DNA of 64,000 nt from Mycolicibacterium sp. MU0053 (GTDB lineage: Bacteria > Actinomycetota > Actinomycetes > Mycobacteriales > Mycobacteriaceae). The notes under the pieces were generated by a model, which ran no database searches, was not told the origin of the DNA, and saw only the letters and a program-made list of their open reading frames with translations. Both the position numbers and the translations under genes were made by a program. Below, one piece after another: positions 1 through 7,273 of the stretch. The DNA lies in NCBI RefSeq assembly GCF_963378095.1, contig NZ_OY726397.1:3224001-3288000 (forward strand). The letters run 5' to 3'. The first letter of the stretch is position 1; the number at the start of each line of letters is the position of its first letter.

Positions 1-792
1 GTGACCGAGCGGATCCGCGTCGGCTCCGGCGGGGTGATGCTGCCCAACCACGCTCCGCTGATGGTGGCCGAGCAGTACGGGACCCTGGCCAACATCCATG
101 GCGACCGGATCGATCTGGGTCTGGGGCGCGCTCCGGGCACGGACATGATGACCGCGCAGGCGCTGGGCCGCTCGTCGGCCGAGCCGCCGGCCTTCGCCCA
201 GAGCATCTACGACCTGCAGGGCTGGTTCAGCAACACCGGCACCGCGCACAGCTCGCCGATTGTGTCCGCGGTGTCCGCCGGGACCGAGGTGCCCATCTGG
301 GTGCTCGGATCGACGGTTAACGGCGCTTCCATCGCCGGCCAATTGGGCCTGCCGTTCTCGGTCGCGTCGCACTTCGCACCGGACCAGCTCGACGCGGCCA
401 TCCGCACCTACCGCGAGGTGTTCTCCACCGAAGCCCCCACCGCGCAGATCGACAAGCCCTACGTGATGGCGGGCATCAACGTCATGGTCGCCGACACCGA
501 CGAGGAAGCACAGCGCCAGTTCACGGTCCTCGAGCAGATGTTCCTCGACATCCAGCGCAACCGGCGCCGCAAAATCCAACCGCCGGTGGATCCGGAGGCC
601 CTCGCCGCCCAGGGCGGACGGGACCAACCGATGCTGCGGATCAAGGCGGTGGGTTCCCCGGAAACCGTGACGACGCAGCTGCGGGAGTTCGTGGAACGCA
701 CGGGTGCCGACGAACTCATCACCGTCACCTACGCGTTCGACCCGGCCGTCCGGGACCGCTCGCTGGAGTTGCTCGCCAAGTGCTGGTTCTGA
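1..792 (+). CDS. LLM-class flavin-dependent oxidoreductase (5' truncated by window)
   Basis: The reading frame is open from the first base, so the true start lies outside the window. The family is about 340 residues; 263 are present. Near the visible N-terminus is the block [17 protein letters not shown] followed by AEQYGTL and GLGRAPGTD. This is characteristic of the luciferase-like (bacterial luciferase alpha/MsnO8) monooxygenase group, soluble TIM-barrel enzymes that use reduced flavin, FMNH2 or F420. Substrate cannot be told. It converges on the DUF1990 gene with 8 bases between stops. Family confident; substrate and cofactor unknown. Confidence 0.9.
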   Translation: MTERIRVGSGGVMLPNHAPLMVAEQYGTLANIHGDRIDLGLGRAPGTDMMTAQALGRSSAEPPAFAQSIYDLQGWFSNTGTAHSSPIVSAVSAGTEVPIWVLGSTVNGASIAGQLGLPFSVASHFAPDQLDAAIRTYREVFSTEAPTAQIDKPYVMAGINVMVADTDEEAQRQFTVLEQMFLDIQRNRRRKIQPPVDPEALAAQGGRDQPMLRIKAVGSPETVTTQLREFVERTGADELITVTYAFDPAVRDRSLELLAKCWF

Positions 793-800
793 GCCCAGAC

Positions 801-1310
801 TCAGCTCCCGGCCACCAATGCAGCCAGGTACTTGTCTGTGATGCGGCGCTGGACCACCGAGGCGATCCGGGAACCGGCTTTGGACCACCACCGCCACGGC
901 CGCGAAAACGCCACGATCTGGGCGTACACGGTGCCGTCGGCCGCATCGAAACGGACGCCGAAGAACTCCTCCCCTGACTCGGGATGGCCAGGCAACGTTC
1001 CGTAGGCGAAGCCGCACCTGTTCGGTTCGTCGACCACGTAGACCACTCGGCACACACCAGACAGCGGCCCAACACCCACCTTCACCATTGCTCCTGGCTC
1101 GGCCTTCGGAGCCGATGCACCTTTCAGGACACCGGCGCGTCGCTGCATTTCCCAACTCATCAGCTTGGCCCCGGCCTCCTCGAAGACGTGTCGGCCCGCG
1201 CCGATCGGCGCCTCGCGACGAACGTGGTGATATCCAGTCGGTAGCTCACCGGCGGTTGCTCCAACTTCCTTATATGTCAACGGAATTGGAGCCAGTCTTT
1301 GCCAGTTCAC
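801..1310 (-). CDS. DUF1990 (UPF0548) family protein
   Basis: About 169 residues from a GTG start at 1310. An ORF extends further upstream, but homology-like sequence begins around LTYKEVGAT, and the longer start would overlap the neighbouring gene. Features typical of the family are LTYxEVG near the start, a central stretch on cofactor or ligand handling (GAGRHVFEEA), and a C-terminal FSRPWRWWSK segment. It is a cytoplasmic protein of unknown function, common in actinobacteria and plants. It lies 7 bases downstream of the small membrane gene on the same strand, so the two may be co-transcribed. Family call fairly sure, start moderately sure. Confidence 0.75.
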   Translation of the reverse strand: MNWQRLAPIPLTYKEVGATAGELPTGYHHVRREAPIGAGRHVFEEAGAKLMSWEMQRRAGVLKGASAPKAEPGAMVKVGVGPLSGVCRVVYVVDEPNRCGFAYGTLPGHPESGEEFFGVRFDAADGTVYAQIVAFSRPWRWWSKAGSRIASVVQRRITDKYLAALVAGS

Positions 1311-1317
1311 AATCGGA

Positions 1318-1722
1318 TCAAGCTGGCTGGGTCTCGTGCGATCCGACCGGCGCAGGCCGCCGCCGCGTCGCACCCCACAACCCCACCCCGATCCCGACCA
1401 CGGCACCGCCGAGGCCGATCACCTGTTGTCCGCGTTTGAGGTCGCCGTGCACGCTCCAGCCACCCAGCAGGTCGGCGGCATCGGCGCCGCCCGAAGCCAG
1501 GAACCAGCCGCGGGTATCGCGGCCGCGAAGCCCCGCCCCTAATAGGAGGCCCCCGATGAGCGCGTCGCGGTAACCCATCGATCGCAGCAGCAACCGCGCC
1601 GAGGGCCCGGGATCCTCGGGTTCACCCCACCACCTGTTGGCCCGCAGTGGGTCAAGCAGGAACGACACCCCAGAGGCCAGCCGGATACTTCCCACAGCCA
1701 GCGCCGCACGGTCAATCGACAT
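1318..1722 (-). CDS. Small membrane protein of unknown function
   Basis: I do not recognise a characterised family. From the ATG at 1722 it gives 134 residues with several hydrophobic stretches (around ALAVGSIRLASGVSFLL, IGGLLLGAGL, QVIGLGGAVVGIGVGLW), suggesting a 3-4 helix inner-membrane protein. The motif RSMGYRDALIGG with DAADLLGGW resembles small actinobacterial DUF4267-like membrane proteins, but this is only a resemblance. Upstream extension to 1953 is possible, but its composition is low-hydrophobic and not coding-like. It precedes the DUF1990 gene by 7 bases, probably in one transcript. Confidence 0.6.
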   Translation of the reverse strand: MSIDRAALAVGSIRLASGVSFLLDPLRANRWWGEPEDPGPSARLLLRSMGYRDALIGGLLLGAGLRGRDTRGWFLASGGADAADLLGGWSVHGDLKRGQQVIGLGGAVVGIGVGLWGATRRRPAPVGSHETQPA

Positions 1723-2111
1723 GGACGGCAGCCTAGGTTCCCGACTCCCTCCGGCGGTGTGACTCGGTCGAATGCGGTGCGCACCGACCGACGTTTGACA
1801 CGACCTCGAAACGGCAACAGAAGCCTCACGGACCGGCCGCGAAAATGGCCCCAAACTATGGCCTAGGTAACACTTCTGCAACTTCAGCAAACATAATTTC
1901 CCAAATGCAGCTAGTTTTACCGCGAATGACCGAGTCGGCAGTGCCCGCCGCATGTCGCCTTGGGATACCGCGCCTTACCTGGTACTTTAGCTACCTTGCC
2001 GGAGCCCGATCGGCGGTTGATTTTGCTTTTTCGGCACCGCAATCTGGGTAATCCACGTCACATAACCTGGCATATGTAACCGGCGGCGCAAATTTTGCGG
2101 CCACGGAAAAC
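1723..2111. other. AT-richer intergenic region between divergent genes
   Basis: This 389-base stretch has no convincing gene. Between about 1840 and 2100 it is visibly richer in A+T than its surroundings (runs such as TTGATTTTGCTTTTT near 2017-2032), which is unusual in this chromosome. It must hold the divergent promoters of the small membrane gene and the peptidase-like gene. The frame of the peptidase-like gene is open from 2052 to its ATG but has no good start codon. Confidence 0.6.
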
Positions 2112-2768
2112 ATGTTGTTAACGTCCCGGCGCATGTTTGCTTTAGCCACGTTGTTGACTCTCGTCAACCAGGTGTCGGGCACGCCGTATGTTCCCGGCGG
2201 GGATACGCCCAACGGCACCGACTGCTCGGGCCTGGCATCTTGGGTCGCCAATGCCGCGACCGGCCGTCCCATCTACGGCGACCGTTTCCACACCGGAAAT
2301 CAAGAGCGCGCACTGCTGGCCCGCGGCTTCAAGTACGGCACCGCACCCGACTCGCTGGTGATCGGATGGAACGGCGGCCACACCGCCGTCACGCTTCCGG
2401 ACGGCACCCCGGTCTCCAGCGGCGAGGGCGGCGGCGTCAAGATCGGTGGCGGCGGCGCGTACCAGCCGCAGTTCACCAAGCACATGCACCTGCCCGCCCA
2501 GGAGCTCGCCGGTAACGAGCCGCCCGTCGACCCCATGCTGCCGCCCCCGCCGGCGCCGATCTTCGTCGAAGCGCACACGATGATGCCGCCGCCTCCGCCA
2601 CCGCCCCCGCCTGCGCCGTTGCCGCCGCCGGGCCCCGAGGTCGTGCCCGCCGACGCCATGTTGCCGCCGCCGCCGGCTCCCCCACTGCCGCCCCCGGGAC
2701 CGCAGTTCGTGCCGGCCGACGCGATGCTGCCGCCCCCGCCGCCTCCGCCGGCGCCGGTCGGCATCTAG
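2112..2768 (+). CDS. Secreted NlpC/P60-like cysteine peptidase-related protein with polyproline tail
   Basis: 218 residues from the first ATG. Residues 8-17 are hydrophobic after a double Arg, a short possible signal peptide. The core TPYVPGG...TDCSGLASWV places a candidate nucleophilic Cys at 38, and GWNGGHTAV supplies a candidate His at 90, the layout of NlpC/P60-type peptidoglycan peptidases. From about residue 136 the protein is a low-complexity tail of proline blocks with a repeated VPADAMLPPPP unit (twice), likely spanning or binding the cell wall. The N-terminus is shorter than usual for exported relatives, and the upstream frame stays open to a TAA at 2049, so N-terminal erosion is possible. 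Enzymatic activity is inference. Confidence 0.7.
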   Translation: MLLTSRRMFALATLLTLVNQVSGTPYVPGGDTPNGTDCSGLASWVANAATGRPIYGDRFHTGNQERALLARGFKYGTAPDSLVIGWNGGHTAVTLPDGTPVSSGEGGGVKIGGGGAYQPQFTKHMHLPAQELAGNEPPVDPMLPPPPAPIFVEAHTMMPPPPPPPPPAPLPPPGPEVVPADAMLPPPPAPPLPPPGPQFVPADAMLPPPPPPPAPVGI

Positions 2769-3470
2769 CTAGGGGTCGCGCCGCCGCGCCAATTCGGCCA
2801 CCAGCCGCTCCACCGACTCCTTGATGTCGGCCGGTACGCGGTCGCGGTCGGCCGAGTGCGCCAGGTTGAACTCGATCGGCTCGCCCGACGGCTCGGGCGC
2901 CAACCGGGGCCGGGCACGCACCCGGCGTCGCCAGATCACCAAGGCGAAGCCGCCGATCCCGGCCAGCACCAGGATGCCGATGCTGACCACATACACCCCT
3001 CCGTTGGAGGTCTCCGGTTGCGGCGCGGGCTCCTGCGCCGGGGCCGCCGGGGCGCTGACGGAGGTGGACGGCGCGGTGGTCGGATCGCCGTCGGGCGCGC
3101 CGAGGGCCAGCACCACCATCAGAAACACGATGAAGATGGCCAGCAGCGCGGCCCCGGCGATCAGCACGGCCGAAATCCAGCGGACCGGGGTGCGCCCCAG
3201 ATAATCGGTGGTCCGGTACGACAGTGGGTTCACGACGGGCGCGGCGCCCTCGCCGGGGCGCGGCCGCGGCGCCGTCCCGATGACGGCCGACCGCAGCTTC
3301 TTCAGATCGGCACGCAGCGCCTTCTCATCGCCGGTCCACACCGAATCGTCCATCCGGTGGACCACCTCGGCCACGGCGGGCCAACGTTCCGCGGGCAGCG
3401 TCAGCCGCACCACTGAGGTCAGCGCTACCGAGACTTCGTCGGTCAGCGCCACGGGAAGGTCGTCGGGCAC
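2769..3470 (-). CDS. Two-helix membrane protein with CATRA-associated-like N-terminal segment
   Basis: 233 residues. Residues 15-65 (VALTSVVRLTLPAERWPAVAEVV followed by a D-x-x-ALRADLKKLRSAV segment) are soluble and resemble the short helical domain of proteins called CATRA-system-associated small proteins. This is a resemblance from memory. Transmembrane segments lie at about 98-123 and 159-180, separated by a Pro/Ala/Ser/Thr-rich extracytoplasmic linker. The C-terminal tail (181-233) is charged and cytoplasmic. The gene abuts the preceding convergent gene (TAG-CTA junction). Upstream it faces the clpC2 operator region, about 90 bases away. Function unknown. Confidence 0.65.
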   Translation of the reverse strand: MPDDLPVALTDEVSVALTSVVRLTLPAERWPAVAEVVHRMDDSVWTGDEKALRADLKKLRSAVIGTAPRPRPGEGAAPVVNPLSYRTTDYLGRTPVRWISAVLIAGAALLAIFIVFLMVVLALGAPDGDPTTAPSTSVSAPAAPAQEPAPQPETSNGGVYVVSIGILVLAGIGGFALVIWRRRVRARPRLAPEPSGEPIEFNLAHSADRDRVPADIKESVERLVAELARRRDP

Positions 3471-3517
3471 AAGGCCGGATCTTAACCACCGGCCCTCGGC
3501 GAGGGAATCGCGGTCGA

Positions 3518-3559
3518 CAACCCAGGGTTGACGATTGCGGGATCGTCAACCTAGGGTTG
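3518..3559 (+). promoter_or_regulatory. clpC2 promoter with twin palindromic operators
   Basis: Two near-identical palindromes, CAACCCAGGGTTG (3518-3530) and CAACCTAGGGTTG (3547-3559), are centred 29 bases apart. Flanks extend the symmetry (TCGACAACCC...TTGACGA and TCGTCAACC...GGTTGTCGC). The -35 element TTGACG (3528-3533) starts in the first palindrome. The -10 element TAGGGT (3552-3557, 18-base spacer) sits in the second, and the ATG follows 6 bases later at 3564, so the message is probably leaderless. A dimeric HTH protein bound here would block RNA polymerase. The obvious candidate is ClpC2, which has an N-terminal HTH. Confidence 0.8.
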
Positions 3560-3563
3560 TCGC

Positions 3564-4286
3564 ATGAACGCACCTCGTCCCGCGGCGTCGGTCAGCCTCG
3601 ACACCCTCATCCAGGCCATCAGGTCCGTGCACACCGACGCGCTCGACCAACTGACCGACGCCGTCCTGGCCGCCGAACACCTCGACGAGGTCGCCGACCA
3701 TCTCATCGGACACTTCGTGGACCAGGCCCGCCGCTCGGGTGCCTCCTGGACCCAGATCGGCAAATGCATGGGCGTCACCAAGCAGGCCGTCCAGAAGCGC
3801 TTCGTGCCCAAAGCCGAAACCATGGACCCCAACGAGGGATTCACCCGCTTCACCCCCCGCGCCCGCAATGCGGTCGTCGCCGCCCAGGAAGCCGCCCGCC
3901 AGACCCGCAACAGCGAGATCTCCACCGACCATGTGATTCTCGGTCTGCTCGCCGACCGCACCAGCCTGGCCATCGCGATCCTGCAGCGCCGGCAGATCGA
4001 CCTCGCCGAACTGGCCCGTCTGGTTCAGGCGCCGCCCGGCGACGCCGAGTCGCCCGAGTTGATCCCGTTCAACAGCGCCGCGAAGAAGGCGCTGGAGCTC
4101 ACCTTCCGCGAGGCACTGCGCCTGGGCCACAACTACATCGGCACCGAGCACCTGCTGCTGGCACTACTCGAGTGCGAGAACGATCTTCCCGAACCGGGTC
4201 CGCTGCACCGGGTCGGGATCGACAAGGAGACGTTCGAGGCCGACCTCGGCGCGGCGCTGGCAGCGCTGACGCAGACGAATCCCTGA
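3564..4286 (+). CDS. clpC2: ClpC2: HTH plus Clp N-terminal-domain protein, autoregulated ClpC1 decoy
   Basis: 240 residues. Residues 51-81 (SWTQIGKCMGVTKQAVQKRF) form a helix-turn-helix. Residues about 93-235 are a double Clp N repeat (FTPRARNAVVAAQEAA; then FNSAAKKALELTFREAL with GHNYIGTEHLLLALL), the substrate- and drug-binding fold of ClpC1. There is no AAA+ ATPase domain, so it cannot unfold proteins. Mycobacterial ClpC2 (Rv2667) has been reported to repress its own gene and to sequester ClpC1-targeting peptides such as cyclomarin. The twin palindromes over the promoter fit that autorepression. The ATG at 3564 is probably also the transcription start. Confidence 0.92.
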   Translation: MNAPRPAASVSLDTLIQAIRSVHTDALDQLTDAVLAAEHLDEVADHLIGHFVDQARRSGASWTQIGKCMGVTKQAVQKRFVPKAETMDPNEGFTRFTPRARNAVVAAQEAARQTRNSEISTDHVILGLLADRTSLAIAILQRRQIDLAELARLVQAPPGDAESPELIPFNSAAKKALELTFREALRLGHNYIGTEHLLLALLECENDLPEPGPLHRVGIDKETFEADLGAALAALTQTNP

Positions 4287-4344
4287 CGCCGGGCTTTTCG
4301 GACAACTCGCGATGAGCATGGGCCGATGTGCCATTATTCGTGGC

Positions 4345-4848
4345 ATGCGCCGCTGGTTTAGCACCGTCCTGGCCATGCTCGTGGCCGCCGCCCTGGGCAT
4401 GGCGGCGCCGCTGCTGCCGACCGCCGCCGCCGCCGACATCCCGATCGGCCGAATCGGCGACACGCTGCGGGTGCAGTACGGGGACCTGGTGGCGGACGTC
4501 ACCGTCGGCACCATCGTGCCCTCGGAGATCCCACCGGGCTTCGGGTATCCGCCCCGGCCACCGCGCCATCAGGTGTGGAAGGCGCAGGTGGTGGTGCAGG
4601 CGGTCCGGGTGCCCAACCCGTACGCGATGGCCACGAGCTTCGTCTTCAACGGCGTCACCCCCACCGGCGACGCCTACCGGCCGCGGAACAGCGATGGGCC
4701 CGAAGGTCTGATGAACAACCTCCGCAACGCCCCCGAGGGTGCCACCGTCGCCGGATTCGTGTATTGGGACTGCTACCGCGACCTCGTCACCAACGTGGTG
4801 ATCACCGACAAGGAGAGCGGAATCCGGCTGGCCCAGTGGAACGTCTGA
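4345..4848 (+). CDS. Exported MPT63-like (DUF1942-type) protein, Rv2668 homologue
   Basis: 167 residues from ATG 4345. An upstream in-frame ATG at 4312 would add 11 residues ahead of an otherwise standard signal peptide, so I prefer the internal start. Signal peptide MRRWFSTVLAMLVAAALGMAA with Ala-rich cleavage near residue 30. The mature part (beta-strand pattern, VQYGDLVADVTVGTI, a closing GFVYWDCYRDLVTNVVI strand pair) resembles the immunoglobulin-like MPT63/DUF1942 secreted fold. This family resemblance is an inference. It lies between clpC2 and a GNAT as in M. tuberculosis; the GNAT GTG begins one base after its stop. Function unknown. Confidence 0.75.
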   Translation: MRRWFSTVLAMLVAAALGMAAPLLPTAAAADIPIGRIGDTLRVQYGDLVADVTVGTIVPSEIPPGFGYPPRPPRHQVWKAQVVVQAVRVPNPYAMATSFVFNGVTPTGDAYRPRNSDGPEGLMNNLRNAPEGATVAGFVYWDCYRDLVTNVVITDKESGIRLAQWNV

Positions 4849-4849
4849 G

Positions 4850-5389
4850 GTGAGTTGCCGCGTCGTCGCGGCCACCTCGGCCCCTGACGAACTGGCCGAA
4901 CTCGCAGACGTCGCGGCCCGCACCTTCCCGCTGGCCTGCCCGCCGGAATCCGGCCCCGCGGACATCGCCGAGTTCATCGCGACCCAACTGTCCGCCGAGC
5001 GGTTCGCCGCATACATCGCCGACGCCGATCGCGCGGTGTTGGTGGCCCGCACCGACGACAGCCCGATCCTGGGCTACACCATGCTGATTCGTGGCGTCCC
5101 CGACGACCCCGACGTGCAGCGGGCGGTCGGCGAGCGGCCCGCGGTGGAGCTGTCGAAGATGTATGTGCTGCCCGATGCCCACGACGGCACGGTGTCGGCT
5201 GCCCTGATGCGCGCCGCACTCGAGCGGGCGAGGCGATTCGGCGCCCGCACCGTCTGGCTAGGCGTCAATCAGGAAAACGTACGGGCCCAACGGTTTTACG
5301 CCAAGCACGGATTCACGGTCAGTGGAACCAAGACCTTCCCGCTGGGCTCGCGGATCGAACACGACTTTGTGATGGTGCGGCCGGCCTAA
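4850..5389 (+). CDS. GNAT-family N-acetyltransferase (Rv2669 homologue)
   Basis: 179 residues from a GTG one base past the stop of the exported-protein gene, suggesting translational coupling. Acetyltransferase motif A is visible as VELSKMYVLPDAHDGTVSAALMRAALERA (about 99-127). Motif B is NVRAQRFYAKHGFTVSGT (143-160), the acetyl-CoA-binding end of the GNAT fold. The acceptor substrate (protein, amine or antibiotic) cannot be inferred. The stop overlaps the convergent zapE stop (CTAA at 5386-5389). Family is sure; function is not. Confidence 0.88.
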   Translation: MSCRVVAATSAPDELAELADVAARTFPLACPPESGPADIAEFIATQLSAERFAAYIADADRAVLVARTDDSPILGYTMLIRGVPDDPDVQRAVGERPAVELSKMYVLPDAHDGTVSAALMRAALERARRFGARTVWLGVNQENVRAQRFYAKHGFTVSGTKTFPLGSRIEHDFVMVRPA

Positions 5390-6426
5390 CCCGTCTCCAT
5401 GCCCGCCGCGGTCAGCGCCAGCAGCCGCGACGTGGCGCGCAGGTACTTCTTGCGGTACCCGCCGGCCAGCATCTCCTCGCTGAAGACGGTGTCCAGCTTC
5501 TCGCCCGAGGCCACCACCGGGATGCCCGCGTCGTAGAGCCGGTCGGTCAACGACACCAGCCGCAGCGCCACGTTCTGATCGTCCAGCGCGTGCACCCCGG
5601 TCAGGTAGACGGCCTGCACACCCTCGATCAACGTCGAGTACCGCGACGGGTGCATGGTCGCCAAATGCGCACACAGGGCGTCGAATTCATCCAGGGTGGC
5701 ACCCTCGACGCGGGCGGCCCGCTCGGCCACCTGCGCATCGGTCAACGGGTCGGGCGCCGGGGGCAGACCGCGGTGCCGGTAGTCGGGCCCCTCGATGCGC
5801 ACGGTCGTGAAGATCTGCGACAGCGTGTTGATCTCCCGCAGGAAGTCCTGGGCGGCGAAGCGGCCCTCGCCGAGTTGCTCGGGCAGCGTGTTGGAGGTCG
5901 CCGCGATCGACACGCCCCGCTCCACCAGTTGCGAGAGCATCCGCGACACCAGGGTGGTGTTGCCCGGGTCGTCGAGCTCGAACTCGTCGATGCACACCAC
6001 CACGTAGTCGGCGAGCAACTCGATGCACTCGGTGAACCCGAACACGCCGGCCAGCTGGGTCAGTTCACCGAAGGTCGCGAACGCGGCCTTGGCACCGTCA
6101 CCCCCGAACTCGGAGGCCGCCAACGCGAAGTAGGTGGAGGCCAGCAGGTGCGTCTTGCCCACGCCGAAGCCACCGTCGAGGTAGACGCCGACGCCCGGAA
6201 GCACCTCGCGCTTGCCGAACAGCTTCTTCTTTCCGGCGCGCCGGGTCAGCGCCTCCTCGCAGAAATGCCCGCACGCGATCACCGCGTCGGCCTGCGACGG
6301 CTCGGCGGGATCCGGTTGATAACTACCGAAGCTGACATCGACGAATGTCGGCGGCGGGACCAGTTGCGCAATCAACCGTTCCGGCGACACCGTCGGATGC
6401 CGATCCACAAGGCGGGGGGCGACCAT
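5386..6426 (-). CDS. zapE: ZapE/AFG1-family cell-division ATPase (Rv2670c)
   Basis: 346 residues. Walker A GGFGVGKTH (84-92) and Walker B VVVCIDEFEL (about 142-151) mark an AAA-type ATPase of the AFG1/ZapE family; SNTLPEQLGEGRF acts as a sensor-like segment. In E. coli ZapE associates with the Z ring under stress, and the mitochondrial relative aids protein quality control. The role in mycobacteria is not settled. An ATG at 6453 is also open, but a -10 box (TACAGT, complement of 6434-6439) lies only 7 bases before the ATG at 6426, which would make that the leaderless start. It diverges from ribD across about 35 bases. Confidence 0.9.
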   Translation of the reverse strand: MVAPRLVDRHPTVSPERLIAQLVPPPTFVDVSFGSYQPDPAEPSQADAVIACGHFCEEALTRRAGKKKLFGKREVLPGVGVYLDGGFGVGKTHLLASTYFALAASEFGGDGAKAAFATFGELTQLAGVFGFTECIELLADYVVVCIDEFELDDPGNTTLVSRMLSQLVERGVSIAATSNTLPEQLGEGRFAAQDFLREINTLSQIFTTVRIEGPDYRHRGLPPAPDPLTDAQVAERAARVEGATLDEFDALCAHLATMHPSRYSTLIEGVQAVYLTGVHALDDQNVALRLVSLTDRLYDAGIPVVASGEKLDTVFSEEMLAGGYRKKYLRATSRLLALTAAGMETG

Positions 6427-6433
6427 GGCAGAA

Positions 6434-6454
6434 ACTGTAGCCACGTGCTGCAAT
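6434..6454. promoter_or_regulatory. Divergent leaderless promoters for zapE and ribD
   Basis: On the minus strand TACAGT (complement of 6434-6439) stands 7 bases before the zapE ATG. On the plus strand TGCAAT (6449-6454) stands 7 bases before the ribD ATG at 6462. Both look like leaderless -10 elements packed into a 35-base interval. The ribD box is the weaker match to TANNNT. Confidence 0.5.
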
Positions 6455-6461
6455 CGTCCTC

Positions 6462-7235
6462 ATGGCCCAACCCGCTGCTGGGATGCAGCTCACACTCCTC
6501 GGCGGGGCCGAGACCGTTGACGAGCACCGCCTCGGCGACCTGTACGCCTACCCGGACGCGCTGACCCGCTGCTGGGTTCGCTCCAACTTCATCGCCAGCA
6601 TCGACGGGGCCGCGACCGCCGAAGGCAAGTCGGGCGGTCTCGGTGCCGCCGGCGATCGCGTGCTGTTCGCGCTGATGCGCCAACTCGCCGACGTGATTGT
6701 CGTCGGCGCCGGCACGGTGCGCGTCGAAAACTACGGCGGCGCGCAGATGTCGGTGGGGGCCCGGCAGGCGCGGCAGGCCCGCGGGCAGGCCGAGGTGCCG
6801 CCGATCGCGATCGTGACCGGAACCGGCGCGCTCGAGCGCGACATGAAGGTGTTCACCCACAGCGAGGTGGTCCCGCTCGTGCTGACGTCGGCGACCGCGC
6901 TCGAGTCGACCAGGACCCGCCTCGGCGCGGCCGCCGAGGTGATCGACTGCTCCACGAGCGACAAGACCGCCGTTGACGTCGCCATGGTGCTGGCCGCGCT
7001 GGCCGACCGCGGCCACCTGCGGGTCCTCACCGAGGGCGGCCCGCGACTGCACGGCAGCTTCATCGAGGCGAAGCTGCTCGACGAGCTGTGTTTGACCGTC
7101 GCCCCGGTCCTCGTCGGTGGCCACGCGCCCCGCATCACCACCGGGCTCGCGCCGGTGCAGACCGACCTGCGGCGCGCGCATCTGTTGGCCGACGACGACG
7201 GCTACCTGTACGCCCGCTACGTGCGGACCGCGTGA
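6462..7235 (+). CDS. ribD: RibD C-terminal-domain reductase (Rv2671 homologue)
   Basis: 257 residues of the RibD C-terminal/dihydrofolate-reductase-like fold, without the N-terminal deaminase of bifunctional RibD. Recognisable segments are RSNFIASIDGAATAEGKSG near the N-terminus, ADVIVVGAGTVRVENY (NADPH-fold strand), and LRVLTEGGPRLHGSFIEAKLLDELCLTVAP. The EGGP motif is conserved in the family. In M. tuberculosis the Rv2671 product can act as an alternative dihydrofolate reductase, and its overexpression gives para-aminosalicylate resistance. Whether its normal job here is riboflavin or folate reduction is open. Confidence 0.85.
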   Translation: MAQPAAGMQLTLLGGAETVDEHRLGDLYAYPDALTRCWVRSNFIASIDGAATAEGKSGGLGAAGDRVLFALMRQLADVIVVGAGTVRVENYGGAQMSVGARQARQARGQAEVPPIAIVTGTGALERDMKVFTHSEVVPLVLTSATALESTRTRLGAAAEVIDCSTSDKTAVDVAMVLAALADRGHLRVLTEGGPRLHGSFIEAKLLDELCLTVAPVLVGGHAPRITTGLAPVQTDLRRAHLLADDDGYLYARYVRTA

Positions 7236-7273
7236 GCGACGCCCCGCTCGCGGCTCTCGCTACTCTTGGCGGC

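Noticed and set aside
2580..2760. Repeated proline-coding units as a possible CRISPR or tandem-repeat array
   Set aside because: The units are in-frame codon repeats of a coding sequence with no spacers; they make protein low-complexity, not an array.
2300..2764. Gly-rich open frame on the minus strand that looks like a PE-PGRS-type sequence
   Set aside because: It is the exact antisense shadow of the polyproline tail of the peptidase-like gene, without a start or ribosome-binding site of its own.
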